Part shown: positions 20,785 through 30,491 of the stretch, one piece after another
Numbering within the stretch: the stretch's first letter is position 1
Layout: every line of letters begins with the position of its first letter
Origin: Blastocladiella emersonii ATCC 22665
Lineage: Eukaryota > Blastocladiomycota > Blastocladiomycetes > Blastocladiales > Blastocladiaceae
DNA length: 64,000 bases
Assembly (NCBI GenBank): GCA_025594325.1
Contig: JANHCV010000008.1
Location: 434,001-498,000, forward strand
Direction: 5' to 3'
The notes under the pieces: model-generated
Told to the model about the DNA's origin: nothing
Seen by the model: the letters and a program-made list of their open reading frames with translations, nothing else
Database searches by the model: none
Program-made: the position numbers and the translations under genes

Positions 20785-22212
20785 TCACTCCTTACGCGGT
20801 CCGAGCCCAAACTTTCTGTACATATCCGTGACGCCATTCCAAACTGGGACAAGGTGCGAGCTGAGCATCTGCTCAGGCATGTCCGCGAGCGCCGCGAGGA
20901 ACATGCTTGCGTAGCGCAGCGCCTCGGCGTCCTTCATCTCGGGCAGCGTGGCCGACACCTGGATCGTTCGCGCCAAGTACTCGCGGGAGAGGTCCACGAG
21001 GACGTTGTACGACGTGCTGTACGTCCTACTCGTAGGCGGGAACGTGTCAAGCAGGCGCAAGCCGGAGATGATGGAGCGCTTGAGCCGGTCAATGTCGCGG
21101 GCCCGCGAGCATTTCACAAGTGCGTGTCCGAGGGCATCGTGGCGCAACGGCGGGAACTTGTTGCAATAAATGCAAGGCGGCCGCGCGACGGACGTCGGAT
21201 CGGCTCGATACCGGGTGCTTGAAGCGGATCGGTTCCTGGATGAAGAGCGCGAGCGAGTTCGGGAGCGAGAGCGAGTCCGGGAGCGAGAGCGAGTCCGGGA
21301 GCGAGAGCGAGTCCGGGAGCGAGAGCGAGTTCGGGAGCGAGAGCGAGTTCGGGGGCGCCGGATCGACTTCTTGAGACGCGGATTAGATTCAGTCGCGGCC
21401 GAATTGGAAATCAGCGGGTCACCAAGGCGGTTCTTGATGTTAATGATCGACATGTGCGGCATATCAACGAGCGCGACAATTTCGGGGTACCTCAACGCGG
21501 GCAGATACGCAAGTTTGTCGAGGTAGATTCGCTTGATGTGGGATAGTGCGAGCATGCCCAATGTGACCTCGGATTGCCGCAGCATGCGCCATGCTCGATT
21601 GTGAAAGTTGTTCAACGAGGACCGAGGGCTTGGCATCAGATCAACCCATTTCTGAGCCCAAAGCGGGCGCTGCTCGGCATGGACTGCGCGAGTGAACGCC
21701 CGCCTCGTTGACGTGTCAGAAAACTTGGGGTCGACCAAAAACGTGCACGCCAGGTAGTTGTCCCGCGACATGCAGTCCCGCGCAAGAAGCACCAGCTCGG
21801 CGAGAGGCTGTGCAGGCGCGAGCGCGTGCAGTGCATCGAGGAAGCCGCTTGGAGAGTCAATAGACACGCGCCCGTCGGGCGCGGGGAGACGGAAAAGTGG
21901 AGCGTGATGGCGATTCCGGTCATCAAGCGAGAGAGCGGACGGCGGCGGCGGCACTGAGCGGGCGACTTCGCGCACACGAGGGTCTGTAAGCGAAGCCGAT
22001 TCGCCGGGGCCTTCTGCAGCTGCCAGCCGCGTCCGGAGTGCATCACCGATTGTCTGAAGTCGGCTTTCGAGTCGCTGATACAATGCGACTGAGCACAGGA
22101 CTCGCTCCGCTGGATCGGCATGCGAGCTTGGCGGGTGATCGCCGCCCGCGAAATTCATACGCGGGTCGCGCGGGGTAGGGTCTAACGTGTTGCATAAAGT
22201 CATTTGATTCAT
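20785..22212 (-). CDS. Gag-like protein with RS tract and CCHC knuckle, copy 2
   Basis: 475 residues from the ATG at 22212 (MNQMTLCNTLDP), a start shared in style with the decayed copy 3 (MKLMTTCNLPC). Order: N-terminal segment; capsid-like helices about 135-265 (RRAFTRAVHAEQRPLWAQKW, SHIKRIYLDKL); Arg/Ser tract about 285-325 (perfect RTRSRS units); zinc knuckle C347-X2-C350-X12-H363-X4-C368; C-terminal helices (SGLRLLDTFPPTSRTYSTSY). The knuckle spacing is identical to copy 1, but the RS tract lies after the capsid-like region, not before it. No pol genes nearby. Function unknown; RNA binding is inferred from the knuckle and RS tract. Confidence 0.65.
   Translation of the reverse strand: MNQMTLCNTLDPTPRDPRMNFAGGDHPPSSHADPAERVLCSVALYQRLESRLQTIGDALRTRLAAAEGPGESASLTDPRVREVARSVPPPPSALSLDDRNRHHAPLFRLPAPDGRVSIDSPSGFLDALHALAPAQPLAELVLLARDCMSRDNYLACTFLVDPKFSDTSTRRAFTRAVHAEQRPLWAQKWVDLMPSPRSSLNNFHNRAWRMLRQSEVTLGMLALSHIKRIYLDKLAYLPALRYPEIVALVDMPHMSIINIKNRLGDPLISNSAATESNPRLKKSIRRPRTRSRSRTRSRSRTRSRSRTRSRSRTRSRSRTRSRSSSRNRSASSTRYRADPTSVARPPCIYCNKFPPLRHDALGHALVKCSRARDIDRLKRSIISGLRLLDTFPPTSRTYSTSYNVLVDLSREYLARTIQVSATLPEMKDAEALRYASMFLAALADMPEQMLSSHLVPVWNGVTDMYRKFGLGPRKE
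21240..21358 (-). repeat. 18-base tandem repeat coding RTRSRS
   Basis: About six copies of an 18-base unit (plus-strand view GAGCGAGAGCGAGTCCGG), in frame, expanding the Arg/Ser tract of Gag-like copy 2. The near-identity between units indicates recent expansion. Confidence 0.85.
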
Positions 22213-22270
22213 TGGGGGTATGGTTGTGAGCGAGGGGAGTGGTAACGCCGACCCCCCTTCGACCTGTCCT

Positions 22271-22318
22271 TGCGGGGCTTTGCCCAAGCTATAGTGCGGG
22301 GCTTTGCCCAAGCTATAG
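22271..22318. repeat. perfect 24-base tandem duplication
   Basis: Unit TGCGGGGCTTTGCCCAAGCT plus ATAG, twice with no mismatch, 60-105 bases upstream of the Gag-like copy 2 ATG, so possibly a promoter element. It contains the palindrome-like GGGCTTTGCCC. Confidence 0.85.
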
Positions 22319-24224
22319 GCGCTGCGATTTCGTTTTGACGCTCGTCACGCGACCCGATCACGTTGCTCCCAATGACATCACTCCCCGTGTCGCGTTGCGC
22401 CACTTCGCTTCGGCTCTCGCTTCCGCTCCGCTCCCCTCCCGCATGCTCCCCTCAATCGATGAAGCTGATTTACTCCATGCAATGAATCTCATAAATTATG
22501 AAATCGACGGCGGGCTGGTCCTGTCCCACCTCGGCGCTTTTGGGTGGCGCTCGCACGGCGACTGGCTGTGCTCGACTTGGCCGTTGACTTGAGTTTTCCG
22601 CTGGCACCGCTTTTGCACTCTGCTCTTGCTATTGCACAAGTGCTGCTTAGGCGAGCTCGCCGAGTGGAGCAGCGTATTGTGGGATGCTTTCATGGTACCT
22701 GGGCCTTTCAGTGCCTTGTTTCCCGTGGTGACCCAGGCTCAAAGGCGATGCTCTTTGTGTTCTAGTTCTTCCCCTTGTGTCGAAAAACTCGTTTTTCTTG
22801 ACCGCCGTTGCCGCCACTATACCGCCGTTGTGCCCGCCCAGCGAACCCTCGCGTCCTGTTCACTTGCCAAGGGACGTCGTGCCAAGCGAGGGTTGTGCAA
22901 CCAAGTCGCTTAAACCCTCGCGACGAGCGGTTACGCGGTATCTCTGCTTCGGCGGCCTGGGATGCGAACTTCATCACGAGCGAAGCGCACATCTGGCTTT
23001 GCTCCAGCGCAATCACGCGCGGCTCATCTGCTGCGCTGCTGGCCGCTTCTTACCTCGACCCCTGCTACCTGCACAGCGGCGAAACGTGTTATCGATTCAC
23101 TAAGAACTCCTTGTCAAGGTCTACCGAGCAACTGGAGGCGAGAGAAAGTCGGCTGAGCAAACCGTCGCAACCGCGGTTGGAACCGTTGATGCTAGCTTTC
23201 CACCAACGGGCGTGCGTCAGTACAATTTTGACAATCCTCACGTTCTCCGGGGTTTCGCACGACGATGAGGATTGCTCCGTCAGCAACTTTCATCAGGCGA
23301 ACAAGAGCGAGACAAAGCGCTCCGCTCATGCGCGCATCAAGACGTACACGATATCCATCCATCTGCGCTAGAGTGTCTCGTGTCGCTGTCAACGACATCC
23401 CGTGGCACCGTAACTCGCATCGACCTTTCGCGATCCTTCCACCATAGATCCGCTTCATCCGAGCTCTGTTGTTCCCTGCCCAAGGAGGCGAGCTCACGCG
23501 AGGTCTCGAGCTGGCTCAATGCGTGCGACGCGAAGGGAATCATCGTTGGTCGCGTTCTTAGCGGAAAATCGACGCGTTAGTCGAGATCGAGTCTTCGCGT
23601 GCATTCGTTGTGCATGATACATTCTGTTAGTTCACGATCGCCGACTGCTTTATTTTCGGCTCATTCAAAACACCAGCATGCTCTTACGAGCGAGTGGCTC
23701 GCCTTGACGCGTCTGTCACAAATCCGATCTCAGTTGCCTTGAGCGCGCTGGAACTACGCGCTACGTGCGCGTATGCTGCATTGGGGCGATGTTGAGAGTA
23801 ATCGGCGCCCACAATCAAGTCGCGCTAGCGCTCGATCAAAGCCACCATCACTCGAGCCAGTTTGTGTTTGTGCGCGCTTGATCGCAACTCGCTGCTCAAG
23901 GAGTCACTCCCGCAACTTGAACAACGATCCGTTCAGCGACCTTCAGCTATCTCCGCCACGTCCGTAGTCGACTTGATCCACCTCAAGAGCAGGAAGACGC
24001 ACAAAAGCGCGAAGAAGGCGTGTTGCGACGGCCCCAACGCGTGGATCTGACGCGTCGCGACGCTTTCTTTGAAGCCCCTTTGAGTGCTGCGAGTCCGAAG
24101 CATGATATCAGTCCGCGCTACATCTGAAGCGATTTCAGTGTCCCTTAGTTCATAAATCATGCAGTTCCTTGCATCACGCGTCAATCGCGCGTCTGTAGTG
24201 CCAGGTGATCGCAGCGAGAGGGCA

Positions 24225-24242
24225 CTTGGGCAAAGCCCCGCA
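24225..24242. repeat. inverted copy of the 24-base unit
   Basis: CTTGGGCAAAGCCCCGCA is the exact reverse complement of the first 18 bases of the tandem unit at 22271. Confidence 0.75.
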
Positions 24243-24441
24243 CAGTTGACACCCGAACGAAGTGAGTGGTGGAGGTACTGGCAATTGAAGTCTCCAGATT
24301 GCGTCACGTGTTCTCGAAACGCGTCTCGCACCTCCCGCCTTCGCGGCACAACGCGCCAGTGCGAGTTCCTCGCGCACGCCGCGCGAGTTCCACGATTATC
24401 ACGGTTGCCATCCAGTTGCACAACCAAGTTTATTCGCTCCG

Positions 24442-25297
24442 CTACCCAAGCCCGTCACTGTGGTGGTGGTAGTACTTTCGCGTAACGCCCTTCCACACTG
24501 GCTCAATATGCGAGCGATACATGTCGCACGCCATGTTCACGAGCGCAGCAAGGAGCAGGATCACGTAGCGCAGCGCTTCTATATCCATCACCGCGGTCAT
24601 CATGGTCGTTGCTTGGTCCGTGCGCTGCGAGTACTTGCTGGATAGCGCGGCGAGAGTCGTGAACGACTCGCTTCACGTTCTGCGCTCGGGTGGGAAGGTA
24701 TCCAGAAGCCGCAAACCAACGAGTATTGAGTGGACAAAGCACTTGACGGCTACCTTGACGCTGGTGGCAATGTCAAACAACGAGCCGCGCGACTTGCACT
24801 TGGGCGGAAACGTGTTGGGCGCTGCCTGACAAGCACACGTCGTCGAAGATGGAGCAGAGGAAGCGCGCGCAGTCGCTGAGCTGGAAACAAGTAAGGTCGG
24901 TGTTTGGCCCAACGCGCAGCGGCGGGAACTCGACGGGGAGGCGGAAGAGCGGCGCGCGAGTGCGGATCAGCTCCTCGATGCAATGTGATGGCGATGGTGT
25001 AAGCGAAGAAAGCGGTGCCGGAGTAGGACGAGGCGGCGAGCGGCTCAGGCGATCCGCATCGGTTGCGTGGCCCACCACGCACGCAGCCAACCTCGATTCA
25101 ATCCCGACGCGGATCGTGTGTAGACGAGTCTCGAGCCTCTGGAACAACAAGTCGTCGTCCGAGTGTAGGGGCGTCCGCGCTGGATCGTCCAGCGGGGCGG
25201 CGGCCAGGACCAGCGCTGGCGGCGGGCCGCGCGAAGCTGCTTCGCTCGCCGTTGAAGGCTCAATACATGGTAGATTGCACGTAGTCATGAGTTTCAT
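24442..25297 (-). pseudogene. Gag-like family copy 3, internally deleted
   Basis: The start at 25297 (MKLMTTCNLPC) and segments LLFQRLETRLHTIRVGIESR, RTRAPLFRLPVEFPPLRVGP and FVHSILVGLRLLDTFPPE match copy 2 in order. The end (MDIEALRYVILLLAALVNMA then SHIEPVWKGVT) matches the copy 2 C-terminus. The capsid-like core, RS tract and zinc knuckle are missing, and stops/frame changes lie around the deletion (about 24690-24850). It is a broken paralog that preserves only N- and C-terminal thirds. Confidence 0.75.
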
Positions 25298-25501
25298 TGT
25301 CGGCCATGCGCTGGAGGTAACAGGAGAGAGGGGCACTCGGGTCGCACGCGCTCGCCAACGACGCGCTGAGCGACGCGACGCGTTTCACCTCGCGTCGCCA
25401 TCTCCACGGCACGTAGCATCGCAGGATTCTCCCTCATGACCGAGCTACGAGACACGACCAACAAGCAAACTATAGATATACACCCTCCACAACCCCCGTC
25501 C

Positions 25502-27298
25502 TCAAATCGACACGGGCCGGTACACGACCGTGGTGACATGCTTCTTGCGGTACCGCGCCGTGATCGCCACCGCCATCACCCCATCCCGGATACTGCACGC
25601 GTAGAGGTGGTTGAGGACGACGTGCGGCGGGACGGGCACGCTCTCCTCGTCGGGCCGCGCTGCGTTGAGGAGCACCTTGGTCAGGTGCGCGGGGAGCGCG
25701 GGCGGCTCGACCACGGGCTCGCCCGTGGGGCCCAGCGTCACGACGAACCCCGTCGGCGTGCCGGTCCCGTTGCTCGCGGCCGCGGCGGCGGAGGCGGAAG
25801 AGGCGGTGGGCGGGTGCGACGCGAGACGGAGCAGCGCCGAGGTTGAGGGCACCTGCGTCGAGTACTCGCCCGGCGGGGACTCGCCGAGCGGCGGCAGCGG
25901 CGCCTGGTTCGCGGACGACGGGGGCGGGGTACTGGTGCCGAGCGGTGGCGGGGACGCGGACGCGGACGGCGACGCAGAGGTGCGTCCGTTCCCCGCGAGC
26001 GCCGATGCGCGCGGCGGGAGCGGGTTCGGGACACTAGCCGAGAACGGTGCCGCGGCCGGGACCGCCGCCGAGGTCGCAGGTGCCACTGGTTGGGCGACGG
26101 GCACCGGCCGCGCGGCCGCCGCGACCGCTGCCCCCACGAACGCAGCCGCGGGGACCGACGATGCAGGGACCGTCTGGGCCCTCGCGCGCCCACCCGCACT
26201 CGCCACCTCGCCCACAGGCGACGGCGCGAGCGGCGGCATCTGGACCTCGACAAAATTGACGAGGTTCCCGTCCTCGTCCTGCGCCGTGGGCAGCTGGCGG
26301 CAGCACCGCCACTCGTCGTCGACGATGAACTTGAGGCGGTAGACGCCGGGCGCGAGGGCGAGGGTGACGGCAAAAGTCGGCCGTTTCTGGTTGTCGTCGT
26401 TGCCGCGGCGGAGCGGTACCTTGCTGCGCCACTGGTTGAAGGTGCCCGTGATGTACACGGCCGACGGGACGTCCGACGGCGGGCCCGTCGCGTGCGGGTC
26501 GGCGAGGGTGTCGACGACGTACCGGATCGTGGTCGGGACCGTTGCGGGGGCGGTGGTGGCGGGGGCGGGAGTCGGCGCGACGCGTGGGGACTTGGCGGCG
26601 GGCGCGGGCAGCGGCTCGAGACCCTGCATCTGCTGCTGCTGCTCCTTCTGCTTGCGAATCGCGGCCGAGAGCGCCGACTCGCCCGACGCGCCAGCCGTCG
26701 GGGATAGGGGGGACGGCAGCCGCATATTCGCCGCCACCGCGAGCCCGTCGACGGACGGCAGTTGTGGCGGCGACAGCATGTCCGGGTACTCGCTCGGCTC
26801 TCCGGGCGTTGCGCCACCCGCCGTCGCGGCGTCGGGCGGGAGCGCGAGCAGGGGCATCCCCGTAGCCGGATCGAATGCGCCCGCCGGTCCCCCAGCGGCG
26901 AGATCGAGGTCCGGCATCATCATCCCCGTGGCTGCGGCCCCGCCGGCGTGCGTCGTGGTCGACGCGTACGATAGCGGCGACCCGACGAACGGCGACGCGC
27001 CCATGAGCCGCTGCGCGGCGGCGGCTGCCGCGGGCATCGGGATCGGCGCGGGGCTCGCGGGCTCGTAGTACCCAGGATTCGGGATTCGCGGCGACGGCAG
27101 CGCGATGGGCTGGGTCGGTGGCGGGCGGCCGTTGGCGAGGTTGAGCGGGGCGGGGCGCGGGGACGCGCGGACCGCGGGCGAGGCGCTGGCGGACGGGTGG
27201 CGGCGCGGCGAGAGCGGGCGGGAGTCGCCAGTGGTGGAGGGAGGGAGCGGCGAGGTGCCGTCGTCGAGTCCCATGGGCGAGGATGGCGAGTTGCCCAT
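25502..27298 (-). CDS. AMPK/SNF1 kinase beta subunit
   Basis: 598 residues. The start at 27298 is preferred over the in-frame ATG at 27448 because it gives MGNSPSSPMG, an N-myristoylation sequence typical of AMPK beta. A long Pro/Ser/Ala-rich region precedes the CBM48 glycogen-binding domain at about residues 257-350 (AVYITGTFNQWRSKVPL, GVYRLKFIVDDEW, QDEDGNLVNFVEV). A second disordered stretch is followed by the C-terminal ASC domain (LPAHLTKVLLN, VLNHLYACSIRDGVMAVAIT, RYRKKHVTTVVYRPV) that binds alpha and gamma subunits. Known role: scaffold and localiser of the SNF1/AMPK energy-sensing kinase. It is longer than animal beta subunits because of its disordered inserts, as in some fungi. Confidence 0.93.
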   Translation of the reverse strand: MGNSPSSPMGLDDGTSPLPPSTTGDSRPLSPRRHPSASASPAVRASPRPAPLNLANGRPPPTQPIALPSPRIPNPGYYEPASPAPIPMPAAAAAAQRLMGASPFVGSPLSYASTTTHAGGAAATGMMMPDLDLAAGGPAGAFDPATGMPLLALPPDAATAGGATPGEPSEYPDMLSPPQLPSVDGLAVAANMRLPSPLSPTAGASGESALSAAIRKQKEQQQQMQGLEPLPAPAAKSPRVAPTPAPATTAPATVPTTIRYVVDTLADPHATGPPSDVPSAVYITGTFNQWRSKVPLRRGNDDNQKRPTFAVTLALAPGVYRLKFIVDDEWRCCRQLPTAQDEDGNLVNFVEVQMPPLAPSPVGEVASAGGRARAQTVPASSVPAAAFVGAAVAAAARPVPVAQPVAPATSAAVPAAAPFSASVPNPLPPRASALAGNGRTSASPSASASPPPLGTSTPPPSSANQAPLPPLGESPPGEYSTQVPSTSALLRLASHPPTASSASAAAAASNGTGTPTGFVVTLGPTGEPVVEPPALPAHLTKVLLNAARPDEESVPVPPHVVLNHLYACSIRDGVMAVAITARYRKKHVTTVVYRPVSI

Positions 27299-27702
27299 GC
27301 TCGCGGCGGCGGCGGTAGCGGGTGGGGGTGGTGGGGGAGCGAGCGGTGGCGCGTCGGCGGTTACGGGAGGCGGTGGGAACGCGGCAGACGGGCCGCTGGG
27401 TGATGGCGAGGACAGGGACGAGGTTGGTGGAGACGCCAGGGCGGACACTCACGCGGAGGGGAGGGAGGGAGGGAGGTGGGAGCGGGAGGCGTCGCCGCGC
27501 GTCGTTAATGTCGCGGGAGAAGGCCGCAAAGATCGGTCGGCGGTGAATCAAGTGCGTTGCATGGGGTTGCCGGTGCGGCAGCGTCGAGGTGCGCGAGTAT
27601 TACATGCGCTTTGGGAGGGGGCGGTCGTTCGAGGTCGGCGCCGACTTTTCGGAACTCGTCATCGTCGCGTCACGTCCCCCCTCTCTCCCCTTACATTACG
27701 CT
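27299..27702. other. divergent promoter region (AMPK beta / ORC5)
   Basis: 404 bases between head-to-head starts. Contains GGGA/GGGC-rich runs and an upstream in-frame ATG for the AMPK beta frame at 27448. No separate gene seen. Confidence 0.5.
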
Positions 27703-29224
27703 ATGAATCACCCACCAATGCATCTCAAAACCGCAAGAGACCAGTTCCCGCAACGCGCCGCGCAGATCGCCGCGCTCGAGGCGTACCTCGCCAGCGTCCG
27801 TCGATTCCGCTCCGCCCTCCCCTCGTCCCTTCTCACCAACTTTCCCGCTGGATAGCCGTCCCTGCCCGTCCCGTTCCCCATCTTCGTCTCCGGGTCCGAG
27901 ACCACGGGCAAGTCGGCCGTCCTGCGCGCCGCGGCGCGCGACATCAACGCGGCCCGCCCGCTATCCGCCGCCTACGTCTCGTGCAAGACGGCCTACTCGG
28001 CCAAGCTCGCCCTGTCCAAGACCGTGCGCCAGTGGAGTTCGGGGAACGATGTCAAGGTCGACTCGCTGTGCTCGTTCGTGCACGCCGTCCAGGCCGCGGT
28101 CCCCGCCAGCGACGCGTTGCAGCGGTGGATGGTGCGTGCTCTCTCATCCGCTGGACTTGACGCGGGCCTGACTGAAGCTTTGTGCGGGTAGATCCTCGAC
28201 GACGCGCACTACATGCTCGACTGGGGCGCGCAGTTCGTCATGGCCCTGGTCCGCGCCATTGAGCTGGTACGCCCGCTCCCTCCCCACCCCCACCCCGTTC
28301 CTTCACTGACCCCCGCTCCAGACCGAACGCAACCTCGTTCTCGTCCTCGTCTCGACGCGCGACTGGCGCTCCTTCTCGTCGACCTCCCCGATCCTGCCCC
28401 TGACCTTCCCGCCGTACACGAAACCCGAGCTCGCGTCGATCCTGCGCGCCATGAACGCCGCCGCGATCGGGCCCGACCCGGACCCGCTGTTCGACGTGCT
28501 CGCCGAGGCCCTCATCGACAGCGTGCGCCAGTGCTGCACCAACCTGCTCGAGTTCAACGCCGGCCTCGCGCGCCTCTACCCGCGCGCGCGCCAGCTCGTG
28601 GCCGACGACGAGGTGCGGCCGAACCAAATCGCCAAGCTGTTCGCGATTCTCAAGGAGGATATCTGGTCGATCGCCGCGGGGCTGTTCTCGGGTCACTCGA
28701 CGGCGGTCGACACGTACGACCGGCCGGGTGTCACGCCTGCCGCCGCTGCGGCTGCGCGCCGCGCGGCGGGCACCACGGGAAAGGAGCAGGACCTGCCGAC
28801 CGTGACCAAGTACCTCCTCGTCGCGTCGTACCTGGCGAGCTACAACCCGGCGTCCGTCGACCGCCAGTTTTTCGCGCGCGGGCGCGACCCGACGGCCGTC
28901 AAGAAGCGGCGCACCGAGGCGACCAAGGGCAAGAAAACCACCATTGCGCCGGTCCGCCAGCAGCTGCTGGGCCCCAAGGCGTTCCCGCTCGAGCGCATGC
29001 TCGCCATCTTCTACGCGATCGCCGACGGGAACGTCGACCACGCCGAGGACGTGCTGAGCCAGGTCGCGACGCTCGTCGCGCTGTGCTACCTGACCCGCGT
29101 GAGCGCGAGCGACGCGCTCGATAATTACCGGCTCAAGTGCAACCTCGCGTACGACGCCGTGTTCCGCATTGCACAGTCGATCCGGTTCAATATCCAGGAG
29201 TGTCTCGCGGACGTACACAACTGA
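27703..29224 (+). CDS. ORC5: origin recognition complex subunit 5
   Basis: Four exons: 27703-27795, 27856-28131, 28192-28266 and 28322-29224, all phase 0, about 448 residues. N-terminus DQFPQRAAQIAALEAYLAS, then a Walker A-like FVSGSETTGKSAVLRA, Walker B-like ILDDAHYM, and the AAA+ core. The C-terminal ORC5 signature is TKYLLVASYLASYNPASVDR then FFARGRD, followed by a Lys-rich loop, GPKAFPLERMLAIFYAIAD, and helices to QECLADVHN. Known role: AAA+ subunit of the nuclear ORC that loads MCM helicase at origins. The GKS Lys and the DD acidic pair are present, so ATP binding looks possible. It converges on DUS4, the stop codons being 17 bases apart. Confidence 0.93.
27796..27855 (+). other. ORC5 intron 1
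   Basis: 60 bases, GTCCGT...GATAG. The last TAG is the stop that would otherwise truncate the frame. Confidence 0.8.
28132..28191 (+). other. ORC5 intron 2
   Basis: 60 bases, GTGCGT...GGTAG, phase 0. Confidence 0.85.
28267..28321 (+). other. ORC5 intron 3
   Basis: 55 bases, GTACGC...CCAG, with a long pyrimidine-rich tract. Confidence 0.85.
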
Positions 29225-29241
29225 GATATACAATTAATCTA

Positions 29242-30289
29242 TTACGCGAGTTCCGCCGGCGGATTCAGCGGCTCCGCGGGCCCGCTCCACCCGTAATTCT
29301 CGGCGAACCAGTCAACCATGGCCGGCACGCTCGTGCACACGTTGAACCGCTTCTTCTCCCACCCGCTCATGTGGTGCGCGTCGAGCATGTACATGAGGTG
29401 GTGGTGGATCACAAACGGGTGCGTCCCGCACCGCAGCGCCAGGTCCAGGTACCGCCGCGCCGCCTCGACGGGTGCGTGCGCGTACCCCGCGAACAGCGCC
29501 GGGTTCGCCAGCAGCCCGCGCGCCGCCATCACACCGTCGACCTTGGTCGCCGCGACGATCCGATCGGCATCTCCCAATGAAAAGACGTCGCCGTTGGCGA
29601 CGACGGGGACCGAGACCGCGGCCTTGACGGTCGCAATCGCGTCGAGGTTCACGGGCTCGGTCGACTTCTGGTGGCGCGTGCGCCCGTGCACCGTGATGAA
29701 CTCGGCGCCCGCGGCCTCGGCGCGGCGCGCGAGCTCGACCGTCTCGCGCACGTCGGCGTGCACGCGGATCTTGACGGTGCGCGTGATCTCGGGCGCGCGC
29801 CGGCGCAAGGTGGACATCATGTCCGCGATCAGGTCCGGGCGCTCCATCAGGTACGCCCCGATCCGGTCCTTGTACGCCCACTTTTGCGGGCACCCGCACT
29901 ACGACGTGGAGACATAGTCAGGCCCGTTCTCGTGGTCGAACGCGGCGCAGGCGTACATTGACATCAACCGCATCGACATAAGGCCCGGCCAGCACCGCCG
30001 CGGACGCAAACTCATCCGCATTCTTGGCCGCGAGCTGGAGGACCACGGGCCCGTCGCTCGGCAGCGTGGTGAACTCGGAGTCGCGCGCGAACGGCGACGC
30101 CACGAACACGTCGGCCAGGATCATGGGCGTGTACGCAATGTCCGTGTTGTACCCGCGCACCAGCTCGCGGAAGGCGAGCTTCGAGTACCGCACCATCGGC
30201 GCGCACACTTTCACGTAGTCGCCCGCGGAGCGTTTCGCGTCGAACAGCGCGAGGAGGTCGGTTTTTTGCCGCGGGAATGGTGGGTTCAT
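29242..30289 (-). CDS. DUS4: tRNA-dihydrouridine synthase 4
   Basis: Two exons, 30289-29957 and 29898-29242, with a 58-base intron (GTACGC...GTAG, phase 0). The start at 30289 gives MNPPFPRQKTDLLALF, then KVCAPMVRYSKLAFRELVRG, the usual Dus4 opening. The intron falls inside the signature: AVDVN joins CGCPQKWAYKDRIGAYL, whose CGCPQ Cys is the catalytic acid. The C-terminal half shows GAEFITVHGRTRHQKS (FMN-binding TIM barrel), VVANGDVFSLGDADRI and GVMAARGLLANPALF. Known role: FMN/NADPH-dependent reduction of U20a/U20b in the D loop of cytosolic tRNAs. About 330 residues, normal for the family. Confidence 0.93.
29899..29956 (-). other. DUS4 intron
   Basis: 58 bases, GTACGC...CGTAG, placed immediately before the catalytic CGCPQ. 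Confidence 0.85.
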
Positions 30290-30491
30290 TTGTTTTACGT
30301 TTGTGTGGGTGGTGGTAGGGGAGAGGGGACGCGAAGGAAGGAAGGACGCATTGCGCCACACTTGAAAGGGTGTTGATTTGACGTCACGCCGCGTCAGCTG
30401 ACCCGTGTCGACGCGCCTCGAAACCTTGAGGTGAGTTGCAGGTGGCGCTCCGCGACCTTTCTCTCTCCCCTCACACGCAACACAAGTAACA

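Larger units (their letters stand above)
22213..24441. other. gene-poor region between Gag-like copies 2 and 3
   Basis: Only short frames, none with a recognisable domain. It holds a perfect 24-base tandem pair at 22271-22318, an 18-base inverted copy of part of it at 24225-24242, and a degenerate GTCACGTGTTCTCGAAACG then CGTCTCGCACC string near 24303 that recalls the accessory upstream motif. Likely relic sequence. Confidence 0.4.

Noticed and set aside
16909-25297. Intact LTR retrotransposon
   Set aside because: No protease, reverse transcriptase, integrase, primer site or long terminal repeats could be found around the Gag-like genes.
27299-27448. 50-residue N-terminal extension of AMPK beta
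   Set aside because: The downstream ATG gives the MGN myristoylation start expected of the family.
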